From positions 186,001 through 250,000 of the forward strand of contig NZ_JANLNY010000028.1 of NCBI RefSeq assembly GCF_025465995.1: a stretch of DNA of 64,000 nt, written 5' to 3'. Both the position numbers and the translations under genes were made by a program. Positions 51,864 through 59,781 of the stretch are shown piece after piece (position 1 is the stretch's first letter; each line of letters starts with the position of its first letter). The stretch comes from Pseudomonas sp. 5P_3.1_Bac2. Its GTDB lineage: Bacteria; Pseudomonadota; Gammaproteobacteria; Pseudomonadales; Pseudomonadaceae. The notes under the pieces were generated by a model. That model saw nothing but the letters and a program-made list of their open reading frames with translations. It was not told the DNA's origin and ran no database searches.

Positions 51864-52664
51864 ATGAAAGTTAAACCCGTGATGCGTGTGACTGCCTTGG
51901 CCGCTTGCGCCTTGGCCGGCCTGTTGCAACTGGCCAACGCGGCTGAAGTGAAAACCATCAACAGCGGTGAGCTGAAGGTCGGCATGGAAGTGTCCTATCC
52001 ACCGTTCGAGTACTACGAGGGCGATAAAGTCGTCGGCTTCGACCCTGAGGTTTCCACTGCCTTGGCCAAGCGTTTGGGCCTGAGCATGAGTGTGCTCGAC
52101 ACGCGCTTCCCCAACCTGATCCTGGGCCTGAACGCCAACCGCTTCGACACCATTATCTCGGGCATGTACATCCTCCCCGAGCGCCTTGAGCAGAGCGATG
52201 CCATCCCTTACGCCGCCACCGGTGCAGCGATCATGGTGCGCAGCGATGCCAGCGTAAAACCGAGCACGGCGGAAGAACTGTGCGGCCTCGCCGTGGGCCT
52301 GCAACAGGGCACGTCGTGGATCAAGAAACTCAATGATCTGTCCGCGGATTACTGCGCCGCCAACGGCAAACAGCCGGTCACCGTCAACGAGTACCCGACC
52401 ACCTCCGAAGCCTCGCAAGCCATGCTCTCCGGGCATATCCAGGCGCATCTGGAAATCGACGCGGCGTCCAAGCTGATCGTCGAAAAATCCCGTGGCCGTA
52501 TTGAGATCAGCTCCAAGGGTTCGATCTACCCGCAAGTGCTGGGCATCTATGTGAAGAAGGGCAACCAGCAACTGCTCGACGCCCTGCAAAAGGCCTTGGA
52601 TGAGTTCAAAGCCAGCGGCGAATACACCGAGCTGTTGAAGAAATACAACCTGGAAGAAGCCTAA
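51864..52664 (+). CDS. ABC transporter amino-acid-type solute-binding protein
   Basis: 266 residues with signal peptide (VTALAACALAGLLQLANA/AEV) and SBP family 3 motifs: GELKVGMEVSYPPFEYYEGD, GFDPEVSTALAKRLGL, NRFDTIISGMYILPERLE, LCGLAVGLQQGTSW, and KALDEFKASGEYTELLKKY. It captures a polar amino acid-like ligand in the periplasm and feeds the permease-ATPase encoded next. Confidence 0.93.
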   Translation: MKVKPVMRVTALAACALAGLLQLANAAEVKTINSGELKVGMEVSYPPFEYYEGDKVVGFDPEVSTALAKRLGLSMSVLDTRFPNLILGLNANRFDTIISGMYILPERLEQSDAIPYAATGAAIMVRSDASVKPSTAEELCGLAVGLQQGTSWIKKLNDLSADYCAANGKQPVTVNEYPTTSEASQAMLSGHIQAHLEIDAASKLIVEKSRGRIEISSKGSIYPQVLGIYVKKGNQQLLDALQKALDEFKASGEYTELLKKYNLEEA

Positions 52665-52721
52665 ACAGGCCGGTAATGGCGACCATGGAAGGTCGCCTCA
52701 GTGGTTAATGAGGTGACGCGT

Positions 52722-54236
52722 ATGCAATTCGAATGGAGCTATTTCTTTTCCCTGTTCAGCATGCCGGCGTTTTGGGCCGCCAGCTGGACAGTGATCAAGC
52801 TCAGCAGCCTGGCCTGGCTGATCGGCATGGTTCTGGGCTTTGCCCTGGCCAATGCCAAACAAGCCAGCAGCCGCTGGTACCGTGCGCCGGCCTCGGTCTA
52901 TGTGTGGTTTTTCCGCAGCGTACCGCTGTTGGTGCTGCTGATCTTTGTCTACAACCTGCCGCAACTGCTGCCTGCCAGCGGGGCGCTGTTATCCAACCCG
53001 TTTTATGCCGGTCTGCTCGCCTTGGTGCTGACCGAAGCGGCCTATATGGCTGAGATTCATCGTGGCGGCTTGCTCGCCGTGGCCAAGGGCCAACGTGAGG
53101 CGGCCCGCGCCTTGGGTATTCGCACCCTGGGCATGCAACGGCTGATCGTGGTGCCACAAGCGCTGCGCATTGCCTTGCCGACCTTAACCAACGAATACGT
53201 GACCATCGTCAAACTGACCTCGCTGGTGTCGGTGATTGCCCTCACCGAACTGTTGATGGTCGGCCAGCGCCTGTATGCACAAAACTTCCTGGTCCTGGAA
53301 ACCCTGGGCGCCGTGGCCATCTATTACGTGCTGATCGTCAGCCTGTTTGGCTGGGGCTTGCAGTACCTGGAGCGCTACCTGGATATCAGCCGGCGCAACG
53401 CCCAGACCTTAGATGAAAGCCTGCTCGGCGCTCTACGTAAAAGCCTGCCCGCCGTGCGCCGTCACCCGCACACCGAACAAGCCGGAGCCCCGGATGCCCT
53501 GCGTTTGTTTGGCGTGGAAAAAAGCTACGGCAACCACCACGTGCTCAAGGGCATCGACCTGCGTGTACGCCGCGGTGAAGTGCTGTCGATCATTGGCCCG
53601 TCGGGTTCCGGCAAAACTTCGCTGATCCGCACCATCAATGGGCTGGAGACTATTGATAAGGGCGAGATCGTGCTGTTTGGCGAGGACTTTATCCAAGCCG
53701 GCGACCGCCCGGATAACCGCCGCCAGCGCGCCGGCATCCTGCGCATTGGCATGGTGTTTCAGAACTTCAACCTGTTCCCCCATCGCACCATCGCCGACAA
53801 CATTATCTTGGCCCCGCAGTACCACGGCTTGAGCGACCGCCACAGCCTGCGCCAGCAAGCCCTGGCGCTGCTGGATAAGGTCGGCTTGCTGGCACATGCC
53901 GACAAGTACCCGCACCAACTCTCCGGCGGCCAGCAACAGCGCGTGGCGATTGCCCGGGCGCTGGCCATGCAGCCGGACATCATGCTCTTCGATGAACCAA
54001 CCTCGGCACTCGACCCGGAGCTGGTCGGCGACGTGCTCAATGTGATCCGCGATCTGGCCCGCGAAGGCATGACCATGCTGATCGTCACCCACGAAATGGA
54101 CTTCGCCATGTCGATCTCTGACCGCGTGGTGTTTATGGAAAACGGTCACGTCCAACTCGACGCCTCACCGGCCCAAATTCGTGACGGTGAACATGAGCGC
54201 GTGCGCCGCTTTATCGGTCTGGAGAACCCCGCATGA
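52722..54236 (+). CDS. ABC importer permease-ATPase fusion
   Basis: A 504-residue single polypeptide. Residues 1-225 are a HisM/GlnP-type permease with the EAA loop (EAAYMAEIHRGGLLAVAKGQREAARALG). Residues 255-500 are the ATPase: Walker A IIGPSGSGKTSLIRTING, signature LSGGQQQRVAIARAL, Walker B IMLFDEPTSALDPE, H-loop VTHEMDF. These are normally separate proteins. The ATG at 52722 follows GAGGTGA; a GTG at 52701 is less likely. The gene overlaps the aldolase start (ATGA). Confidence 0.93.
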   Translation: MQFEWSYFFSLFSMPAFWAASWTVIKLSSLAWLIGMVLGFALANAKQASSRWYRAPASVYVWFFRSVPLLVLLIFVYNLPQLLPASGALLSNPFYAGLLALVLTEAAYMAEIHRGGLLAVAKGQREAARALGIRTLGMQRLIVVPQALRIALPTLTNEYVTIVKLTSLVSVIALTELLMVGQRLYAQNFLVLETLGAVAIYYVLIVSLFGWGLQYLERYLDISRRNAQTLDESLLGALRKSLPAVRRHPHTEQAGAPDALRLFGVEKSYGNHHVLKGIDLRVRRGEVLSIIGPSGSGKTSLIRTINGLETIDKGEIVLFGEDFIQAGDRPDNRRQRAGILRIGMVFQNFNLFPHRTIADNIILAPQYHGLSDRHSLRQQALALLDKVGLLAHADKYPHQLSGGQQQRVAIARALAMQPDIMLFDEPTSALDPELVGDVLNVIRDLAREGMTMLIVTHEMDFAMSISDRVVFMENGHVQLDASPAQIRDGEHERVRRFIGLENPA

Positions 54237-54946
54237 GTGAGCTCAAAGAGCTGCGCCGCGACCTTGCCGCGGCCTATCGCCTGGCCGCCTTGTTCGGCTG
54301 GGACGACACCCTCTACACCCACTTCTCGGTGCGTTTACCGGGGGACGAGCCGCGTTTTCTGATCAACCCCTTCGGCTTGTTTTTCGAGGAAGTGCGCGCC
54401 AGCGATTTGATCGTGGTGGACATGCACGGCAAGGTGCTGGAGGGCAACGCCGACTACAACGTCGCCGGCTTTACCATCCACAGTGCCGTGCACATGGCCC
54501 GTGACGATGCCCACTGCGTGATCCACACCCATACCCTCGCCGGAATGGCGGTGGCGGCGCAGGATGAGGGCCTGCTGCAACTGAATCAGATCAGCACCGA
54601 GTTCTATCAGCGCGTCGGCTATCACCCTTACGAGGGCGTGGCGCTGGACTTGCAAGAGCGCCAGCGCATCCAGCAATCGTTAGCCAACAACATCGCCCTG
54701 ATCCTGCGCCACCATGGCTTGCTCAGCGTCGGCGCTAGCGTCGCCGATGCCTTCTACGTGATGTACTACCTCAACCGCGCCTGTGAGATTCAACTCGCCG
54801 CCAGCGCCCTTAAAACCAGCCAGATTCCAGGCCATTTAAGTCAGCACGCCTGCGAGCAATTACAAGGCGCCGAAGGCCAACGCCAGCTGTTATGGCAGGC
54901 CTGGCTACGCAAATTAGACCGCTTGGACCCCAGCTACCGCGACTGA
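54233..54946 (+). CDS. Class II aldolase/adducin family protein
   Basis: 237 residues: ELRRDLAAAYRLAALFGWDD, THFSVRLPGDEPRFLINPFG, HCVIHTHTLAGMAVAAQDEG (Zn-binding His-x-His) and LILRHHGLLSVGASVADAFY (third His). The family performs retro-aldol cleavage or epimerisation of hydroxylated substrates. Translationally coupled to the ABC permease-ATPase. It could cleave the hydroxylated product of the 2OG oxygenase; that is inference. Confidence 0.88.
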   Translation: MSELKELRRDLAAAYRLAALFGWDDTLYTHFSVRLPGDEPRFLINPFGLFFEEVRASDLIVVDMHGKVLEGNADYNVAGFTIHSAVHMARDDAHCVIHTHTLAGMAVAAQDEGLLQLNQISTEFYQRVGYHPYEGVALDLQERQRIQQSLANNIALILRHHGLLSVGASVADAFYVMYYLNRACEIQLAASALKTSQIPGHLSQHACEQLQGAEGQRQLLWQAWLRKLDRLDPSYRD

Positions 54947-54985
54947 TGACAGCGGGCGCAAGCCGCTTAAATCGCGGCTTTCGCC

Positions 54986-55021
54986 CTAAGTTTAGAAAAA
55001 CATGAAGTAAGTATTTGCCCC
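54986..55021. promoter_or_regulatory. Second LysR-type operator, upstream of gbuA
   Basis: CTAAGTTTAG-N6-ATGAAGTAAG then TATTTGCCCC. It aligns without gaps over 36 bp with the palindrome at 49770-49805 (26 of 36 identical; 25 of 30 outside the spacer), including the TATTTGCYCC tail. It is 71 bp before the gbuA ATG. Confidence 0.75.
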
Positions 55022-55040
55022 GGCAGATTCTATCTGCCGG
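55020..55040. promoter_or_regulatory. Perfect inverted repeat in the gbuA leader
   Basis: CCGGCAGAT-TCT-ATCTGCCGG: 9-bp arms, 3-nt loop, 52 bp before the gbuA ATG and overlapping the tail of the LysR-type site. Either a second operator or an mRNA leader hairpin; no T-tract follows. Confidence 0.6.
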
Positions 55041-55092
55041 CGCGGCTGACCAAGATCTCCCTTTACAACCATAACGACCGTGAGCCCTTCCC

Positions 55093-56052
55093 ATGGACAA
55101 GATCCTGCACCAACCCCTGGGTGGCAATGAAATGCCCCGCTTTGGCGGTATCGCCACCATGCTGCGTTTACCGCACATCCAAAGCCCCGAAGAGAAACGC
55201 AAGCTCGATGTCGGCTTTGTCGGCATTCCCCTGGATATCGGCACCTCGCTGCGCTCCGGCACGCGTTTCGGCCCGCGCGAGATTCGCGCCCAGTCGGTCA
55301 TGATCCGCCCGTACAACATGGCCACCGGCGCGGCGCCCTTCGACTCGCTGAACGTGGCCGATATCGGTGACGTGGCGATCAACACCTTCAACCTGCTCGA
55401 CGCCGTGCGCATCATCGAAGAGGCCTACGACGAGATCCTAGACTTCGGCATCACCCCCCTGACCTTAGGCGGCGACCACACGGTGACCCTGCCGATTCTG
55501 CGGGCGATGAAGAAGAAGTATGGCAAGGTTGGCCTGGTCCATATCGATGCCCACGCCGATGTGAACGACCATATGTTTGGCGAGAAAATCGCCCACGGCA
55601 CCACCTTCCGCCGCGCCGTCGAAGAAGACCTGCTGGACTGCGACCGCGTGGTGCAGATTGGCCTGCGCGCCCAGGGCTACACCGCCGAAGACTTCAACTG
55701 GAGCCGCAAGCAAGGCTTCCGCGTGGTGCAGGCCGAAGAATGCTGGCACAAATCCCTCGATGCCCTGATGGCCGAAGTGCGCGAGCGCGTGCAAGGCGGC
55801 CCGGTGTACCTGTCGTTTGATATCGACGGCATCGACCCCGCTTGGGCACCCGGTACCGGTACCCCGGAAATCGGCGGCCTGACCACCATCCAGGCCATGG
55901 AAATCATCCGTGGTTGCGCGGGCCTGGATTTGATCGGCGGCGACTTGGTGGAAGTCTCGCCGCCCTACGACACCACGGGCAACACCTCGCTGTTGGGCGC
56001 CAACTTGCTGTTTGAAATGCTCTGCGTGCTGCCTGGGGTGCAGAAGCGTTAA
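55093..56052 (+). CDS. gbuA: 4-Guanidinobutyrase
   Basis: 319 residues of the ureohydrolase family. Mn ligand motifs are complete: LGGDHTVTLPILRA, LVHIDAHADVNDH and SFDIDGIDPAWAPGTGTPEI. The N-terminus MDKILHQPLGGNEMPRFGGI and the rest closely match my memory of P. aeruginosa GbuA. It hydrolyses 4-guanidinobutyrate to GABA and urea. GABA then enters the gabT/gabD route coded at 44-47 kb. Its neighbours (two permeases, a 2-ketoarginine-decarboxylase-like enzyme) support the guanidino pathway. Confidence 0.93.
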   Translation: MDKILHQPLGGNEMPRFGGIATMLRLPHIQSPEEKRKLDVGFVGIPLDIGTSLRSGTRFGPREIRAQSVMIRPYNMATGAAPFDSLNVADIGDVAINTFNLLDAVRIIEEAYDEILDFGITPLTLGGDHTVTLPILRAMKKKYGKVGLVHIDAHADVNDHMFGEKIAHGTTFRRAVEEDLLDCDRVVQIGLRAQGYTAEDFNWSRKQGFRVVQAEECWHKSLDALMAEVRERVQGGPVYLSFDIDGIDPAWAPGTGTPEIGGLTTIQAMEIIRGCAGLDLIGGDLVEVSPPYDTTGNTSLLGANLLFEMLCVLPGVQKR

Positions 56053-56131
56053 GTCAGAACAATCCTCAATAAAAATAATAAATCGTCCGCCCTGCTCAGC
56101 CATTAGGGCGGACGGTTAGGGAGTGAGCAGA

Positions 56132-57646
56132 ATGCGTGAGAATGATAAAAATCCGGCGCAGAGCTTGATTGAAAGCTTCGGCGTTGAGGAGATCCCGGCC
56201 CAGGAACGGCACGCAAAACCCCTTGATCTATTCCGCCTGATTTTCGGCGGCGCCAATACCTTTTCCACCGCCGTACTGGGTAGTTTCCCGGTACTGTTCG
56301 GCCTGTCGTTTCAGGCCGGTTTAGCGGCGATTTTGCTCGGCGTTTTCGTCGGGGCATTAATCCTCGCGCCCATGGGCATCTTCGGTGCGCTTAACGGCAC
56401 CAACAACGCGGTCAGCTCCAGCGCCCACTTCGGTGTGCACGGGCGCATCGTTGGCTCGTTCCTGTCGCTGCTCACCGCCGTGGCATTCTTCTCGCTGTCG
56501 GTGTGGAGCTCCGGTGATGCCTTGGTGGGCGGCGCGCACCGGCTGATTGGCCTGGATGAAAACAACCTGAGTCTGGGCCTGGCCTACGGCCTGTTCGCCG
56601 CCCTGGTGCTGGTGGTGTGCATCTATGGCTTCCGCTTTATGTTGTGGGTCAACAAGATCGCCGTGATCTGCGCCAGCGCCCTGTTTTTGCTGGGTATTGC
56701 CGCCTTCGTAGGGCCATTCGACTTCGCCTATGCCGGCAGCCTCGGGATGGACGACGCCGGCTTCTGGGCGAGCTTCTTGGGCGCCGCGCTGATCGCCATG
56801 AGCAACCCGGTGTCGTTCGGCGCGTTCTTGGGCGACTGGTCGCGCTATATCCCTAAGCAAACCTCCAAGCTGCGCATCATGACCGCGGTGTTCGCCGCGC
56901 AAGTGGCGACGCTGATTCCGTTTATCTTCGGCCTGGCCACCGCCACCATCGTCGCCGTGCAAGCGCCGCAGTACATCGAGCAGAACAACTATGTCGGCGG
57001 TCTGCTGAGCATCGCCCCGAGCTGGTACTTCCTGCCGGTGTGCTTGCTCGCGGTGATCGGCGGCATGTCCACCGGCACCACCGCGCTGTATGGCACGGGC
57101 CTCGATATGTCGAGCATGTTCCCGCGCTTGCTCAGCCGCGTGCAGGCCACCGTGCTGATCGGCATTGCCGCCATCGCCTTTATCTTTATCGGCCGCTTCG
57201 TGGCGGATTTGGTGCAGAGCGTGTCGACCTTCGCCGTGCTGATCGTCACCTGCACCACGCCGTGGATCATGATCATGATCATTGGCCTGCTCGACCGTCG
57301 TGGTCATTACAGCGGCCACGATCTGCAAGCCTTCAGCCGGGGTGAGCGCGGCGGCATTTACTGGTTCAGCCATGGCTGGAACTGGCGCGCGATGAGCGCC
57401 TGGATTCCCAGTGCGGCGGTGGGTCTGTGCTTCGTCAATCTGCCGGGCCAGTTTGTCGGCACCTTCGGTGAGCTGGCCGGTGGTATCGATATCAGCCTGC
57501 CGCTGACCTTGGGTCTGGCCTGTCTGCTGTATCTGGCGCTGCTGCGTCTGTTCCCGGAACCCGCCGCCGTCTTCGGGCCGAAGGGTGCGCTGTGGTCCAG
57601 CCCGGCGGCGCCAGCGAGCGTGAAAACAGTCGGTAAGACTGCCTGA
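56132..57646 (+). CDS. NCS1-family permease (cytosine/purine permease-like)
   Basis: 504 residues with about 12 membrane helices; NCS1 motifs include LDLFRLIFGGANTFSTAVLG, GALNGTNNAVSSSAHFGVHG, FWASFLGAALIAMSNPVSFG and IGGMSTGTTALYGTGLDMSS. RBS GGGAG precedes the ATG at 56132. It probably imports the guanidino compound or a related nitrogen substrate in symport with H+ or Na+. Lies 79 bp after gbuA. Confidence 0.9.
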   Translation: MRENDKNPAQSLIESFGVEEIPAQERHAKPLDLFRLIFGGANTFSTAVLGSFPVLFGLSFQAGLAAILLGVFVGALILAPMGIFGALNGTNNAVSSSAHFGVHGRIVGSFLSLLTAVAFFSLSVWSSGDALVGGAHRLIGLDENNLSLGLAYGLFAALVLVVCIYGFRFMLWVNKIAVICASALFLLGIAAFVGPFDFAYAGSLGMDDAGFWASFLGAALIAMSNPVSFGAFLGDWSRYIPKQTSKLRIMTAVFAAQVATLIPFIFGLATATIVAVQAPQYIEQNNYVGGLLSIAPSWYFLPVCLLAVIGGMSTGTTALYGTGLDMSSMFPRLLSRVQATVLIGIAAIAFIFIGRFVADLVQSVSTFAVLIVTCTTPWIMIMIIGLLDRRGHYSGHDLQAFSRGERGGIYWFSHGWNWRAMSAWIPSAAVGLCFVNLPGQFVGTFGELAGGIDISLPLTLGLACLLYLALLRLFPEPAAVFGPKGALWSSPAAPASVKTVGKTA

Positions 57647-57717
57647 GGTAAGCGTGTTGGAGTGCCTTCAGCGCACTCCAGCACGGGTGTTACAACAACT
57701 ATAAAAGGTGTACTGGT

Positions 57718-59103
57718 ATGACTCTTGATCTGCTTGTAGTGCTGATTTACGTAGCGGCGATGCTACTCATTGGTGTGTACAGTTTTCGGCGGGCGAAAAC
57801 CCAGGAAGACTACTTGGTGGCCGGGCGTAACTTAGGCCCAGGTTTCTACTTGGGCACCATGGCCGCCACCGTCTTGGGCGGCGCCTCGACCATCGGCAGC
57901 GTGCGCTTGGGCTATGTCCACGGCATCTCCGGATTCTGGCTGTGCGCGGCGCTGGGCGTGGGCATTATCGGCATCAGTCTGTGCCTCGCCAAACCGCTGC
58001 TGAAGCTGAAAATCTTCACTGTCACCCAGGTTTTGGAGCGCCGTTATAACGCGACGACTCGCCACTCCAGCGCCCTGATCATGCTGGTCTACGGCCTGAT
58101 GCTGGCCGCCACTTCGGTGATCGGTATCGGCACCGTGATGCAGGTGCTGTTCGGCATGCCATTCTGGGTCGCAGTACTGATTGGCGGCGGCATTGTCGTG
58201 GCCTACTCGACCATCGGCGGCATGTGGTCGCTGACCCTGACCGACATCGTGCAGTTCTTGATCATGACCATCGGCCTGGTCTTCGTGCTGATGCCCATGT
58301 CGCTCAGCGATGCCGGCGGCTGGGATGCGCTGGTGGCCAAGCTACCCGCCAGTTATTTCGATGTCACCGCCATTGGCTGGGACACCATCATCACCTACTT
58401 CCTGATCTACTTCTTCGGCATCTTTATCGGCCAAGACATCTGGCAGCGCGTGTTCACTGCCCGCAGCAGCGGCGTCGCCCGCGTCGCCGGCTCGGCGGCG
58501 GGCATCTACTGCGTGCTCTATGGTCTGGCCATGGCCGTGATCGGTATGACCGCCAAGGTGCTGCTGCCGGAGCTGGATAACGTCAACAACGCCTTCGCCA
58601 GCATCGTGCAAACCACGCTGCCGGACGGTATCCGCGGTCTGGTGATCGCCGCCGCACTGGCCGCCCTGATGTCCACCGCCAGCGCAGGCCTCTTGGCCGC
58701 CTCGACCACGGCCGCGCAGGACATTTGGCCGCTGTTCAAAGGCCAATCCGGCAGCAACAGCGACGCCCACGTTAACCGTCTGTTCACCTTCCTCCTCGGC
58801 GCCCTGGTGCTGCTGATCGCCCTGTTGGTCAGCGATGTGATCAGCGCCCTGACTATGGCCTATAACTTATTGGTCGGCGGCATGCTCATCCCTCTGCTGG
58901 GCGCCATCTACTGGAAGCGCGCCAGCACAGCCGGCGCCATCAGCAGCATGCTGCTGGGCAGCCTGACGGCGGTGATCTTTATGCTTAAGGACGGTCTGGA
59001 TGCCAACACGCCGATCTACTACAGCCTGGCGGTAGCCGCCGTCAGCTTTGTGCTGATCAGCCTGTGCAGCGGCCGTAGCGTGCAAGTGGTACAAGCGCAG
59101 TAA
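57718..59103 (+). CDS. Sodium:solute symporter family protein
   Basis: 461 residues with about 13 membrane helices. SSS motifs: RRAKTQEDYLVAGRNLGPGF, ATVLGGASTIGSVRLGY, AYSTIGGMWSLTLTDIVQFL and ALMSTASAGLLAASTTAAQD. A second uptake system beside the NCS1 permease in the gbu locus; substrate presumably a guanidino acid or a related amino acid. Confidence 0.9.
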   Translation: MTLDLLVVLIYVAAMLLIGVYSFRRAKTQEDYLVAGRNLGPGFYLGTMAATVLGGASTIGSVRLGYVHGISGFWLCAALGVGIIGISLCLAKPLLKLKIFTVTQVLERRYNATTRHSSALIMLVYGLMLAATSVIGIGTVMQVLFGMPFWVAVLIGGGIVVAYSTIGGMWSLTLTDIVQFLIMTIGLVFVLMPMSLSDAGGWDALVAKLPASYFDVTAIGWDTIITYFLIYFFGIFIGQDIWQRVFTARSSGVARVAGSAAGIYCVLYGLAMAVIGMTAKVLLPELDNVNNAFASIVQTTLPDGIRGLVIAAALAALMSTASAGLLAASTTAAQDIWPLFKGQSGSNSDAHVNRLFTFLLGALVLLIALLVSDVISALTMAYNLLVGGMLIPLLGAIYWKRASTAGAISSMLLGSLTAVIFMLKDGLDANTPIYYSLAVAAVSFVLISLCSGRSVQVVQAQ

Positions 59104-59110
59104 CAGTGAC

Positions 59111-59179
59111 AGGCACCGTCTTAATGACGGTGCCTTTAGCGGCGGTTTTGCCTTACGCGAAACCACCGCTAAAGGCACC
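59111..59179 (+). promoter_or_regulatory. Two overlapping, mutually exclusive hairpins before the HD gene
   Basis: Hairpin A pairs GGCACCGTC with GACGGTGCC (59112-59133). Hairpin B pairs GGTGCCTTTAGCGGCGGTTT (59129-59148) with AAACCACCGCTAAAGGCACC (59160-59179), one mismatch. They compete for GGTGCC. A acts like a terminator-type stem without a long T-tract. The pair separates the symporter gene from the HD/TPP genes. Confidence 0.6.
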
Positions 59180-59208
59180 CAGGTCATACCTGTATCAGGG
59201 AGACACAC

Positions 59209-59781
59209 ATGAGCAAAGCTGGCTTTACCCGCATCGACCACAGCACGGCCGAAGACTGGCAACTGATCATGGCCCATGACCAGCAATACCTGCGCGAGCT
59301 GCCCGAACACCTGCTGCGCGCGCTGGCAAAAATGGGCGAGGGCGAGCAGCCGTATCAGGTCACGCGCCTGGAACATTGCCTGCAAAGCGCCAGCCGCGCC
59401 GAACAGGCCGGCGCCGATGAGGAGATGATCGTCGCCGCGCTGCTGCACGATGTCGGCGATGAGCTGGCGCTGTTTGATCACGCCCAGTTTGCCGCGGCCA
59501 TCCTCAAGCCGTTTGTCACACCCCGCACCCATTGGATCGTACAGCATCACGATATCTTCCAGGGCCATTACTACTGGCAACACCTAGGCCTAGACACCGA
59601 TGCCCGCGAGCAGTTTCGCGGCCACCCCTGGTTCGACGCCTGTGAGGCTTTTTGCCGCGACTGGGACTGTCCGTCTTTCGACCCGGCGTACTCAAGCCCC
59701 GCCTTAGAACACTTCGCGCCGATGCTGCGGCGCATCTTCGCCCGCCCGCCTTTTAGTCTTCAGGAGACACCCGCCCCATGA
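59209..59781 (+). CDS. PhnZ-like HD-domain protein (putative diiron oxygenase)
   Basis: 190 residues. The segment RLEHCLQSASRAEQAGADEE, MIVAALLHDVGD resembles PhnZ (QLEHSLQ...GADNEMVLAALLHDLGH). All six ligands used by mixed-valent diiron HD oxygenases can be placed: His56, His80, Asp81, His91 (FDHAQFAAAIL), His113 (VQHHD) and Asp153 (RDWD, as in the PhnZ RAWD). PhnZ oxidatively cleaves a hydroxylated phosphonate; MIOX and TmpB belong to the same group. Here the substrate is unlikely to be a phosphonate. The gene overlaps the TPP enzyme start by 4 bp. Confidence 0.82.
   Translation: MSKAGFTRIDHSTAEDWQLIMAHDQQYLRELPEHLLRALAKMGEGEQPYQVTRLEHCLQSASRAEQAGADEEMIVAALLHDVGDELALFDHAQFAAAILKPFVTPRTHWIVQHHDIFQGHYYWQHLGLDTDAREQFRGHPWFDACEAFCRDWDCPSFDPAYSSPALEHFAPMLRRIFARPPFSLQETPAP

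Noticed and set aside
55020..55040. Guanidine riboswitch before gbuA
   Set aside because: Only a single simple hairpin is present; the ACGR-loop pairs of guanidine-II or the folds of classes I and III are not seen.
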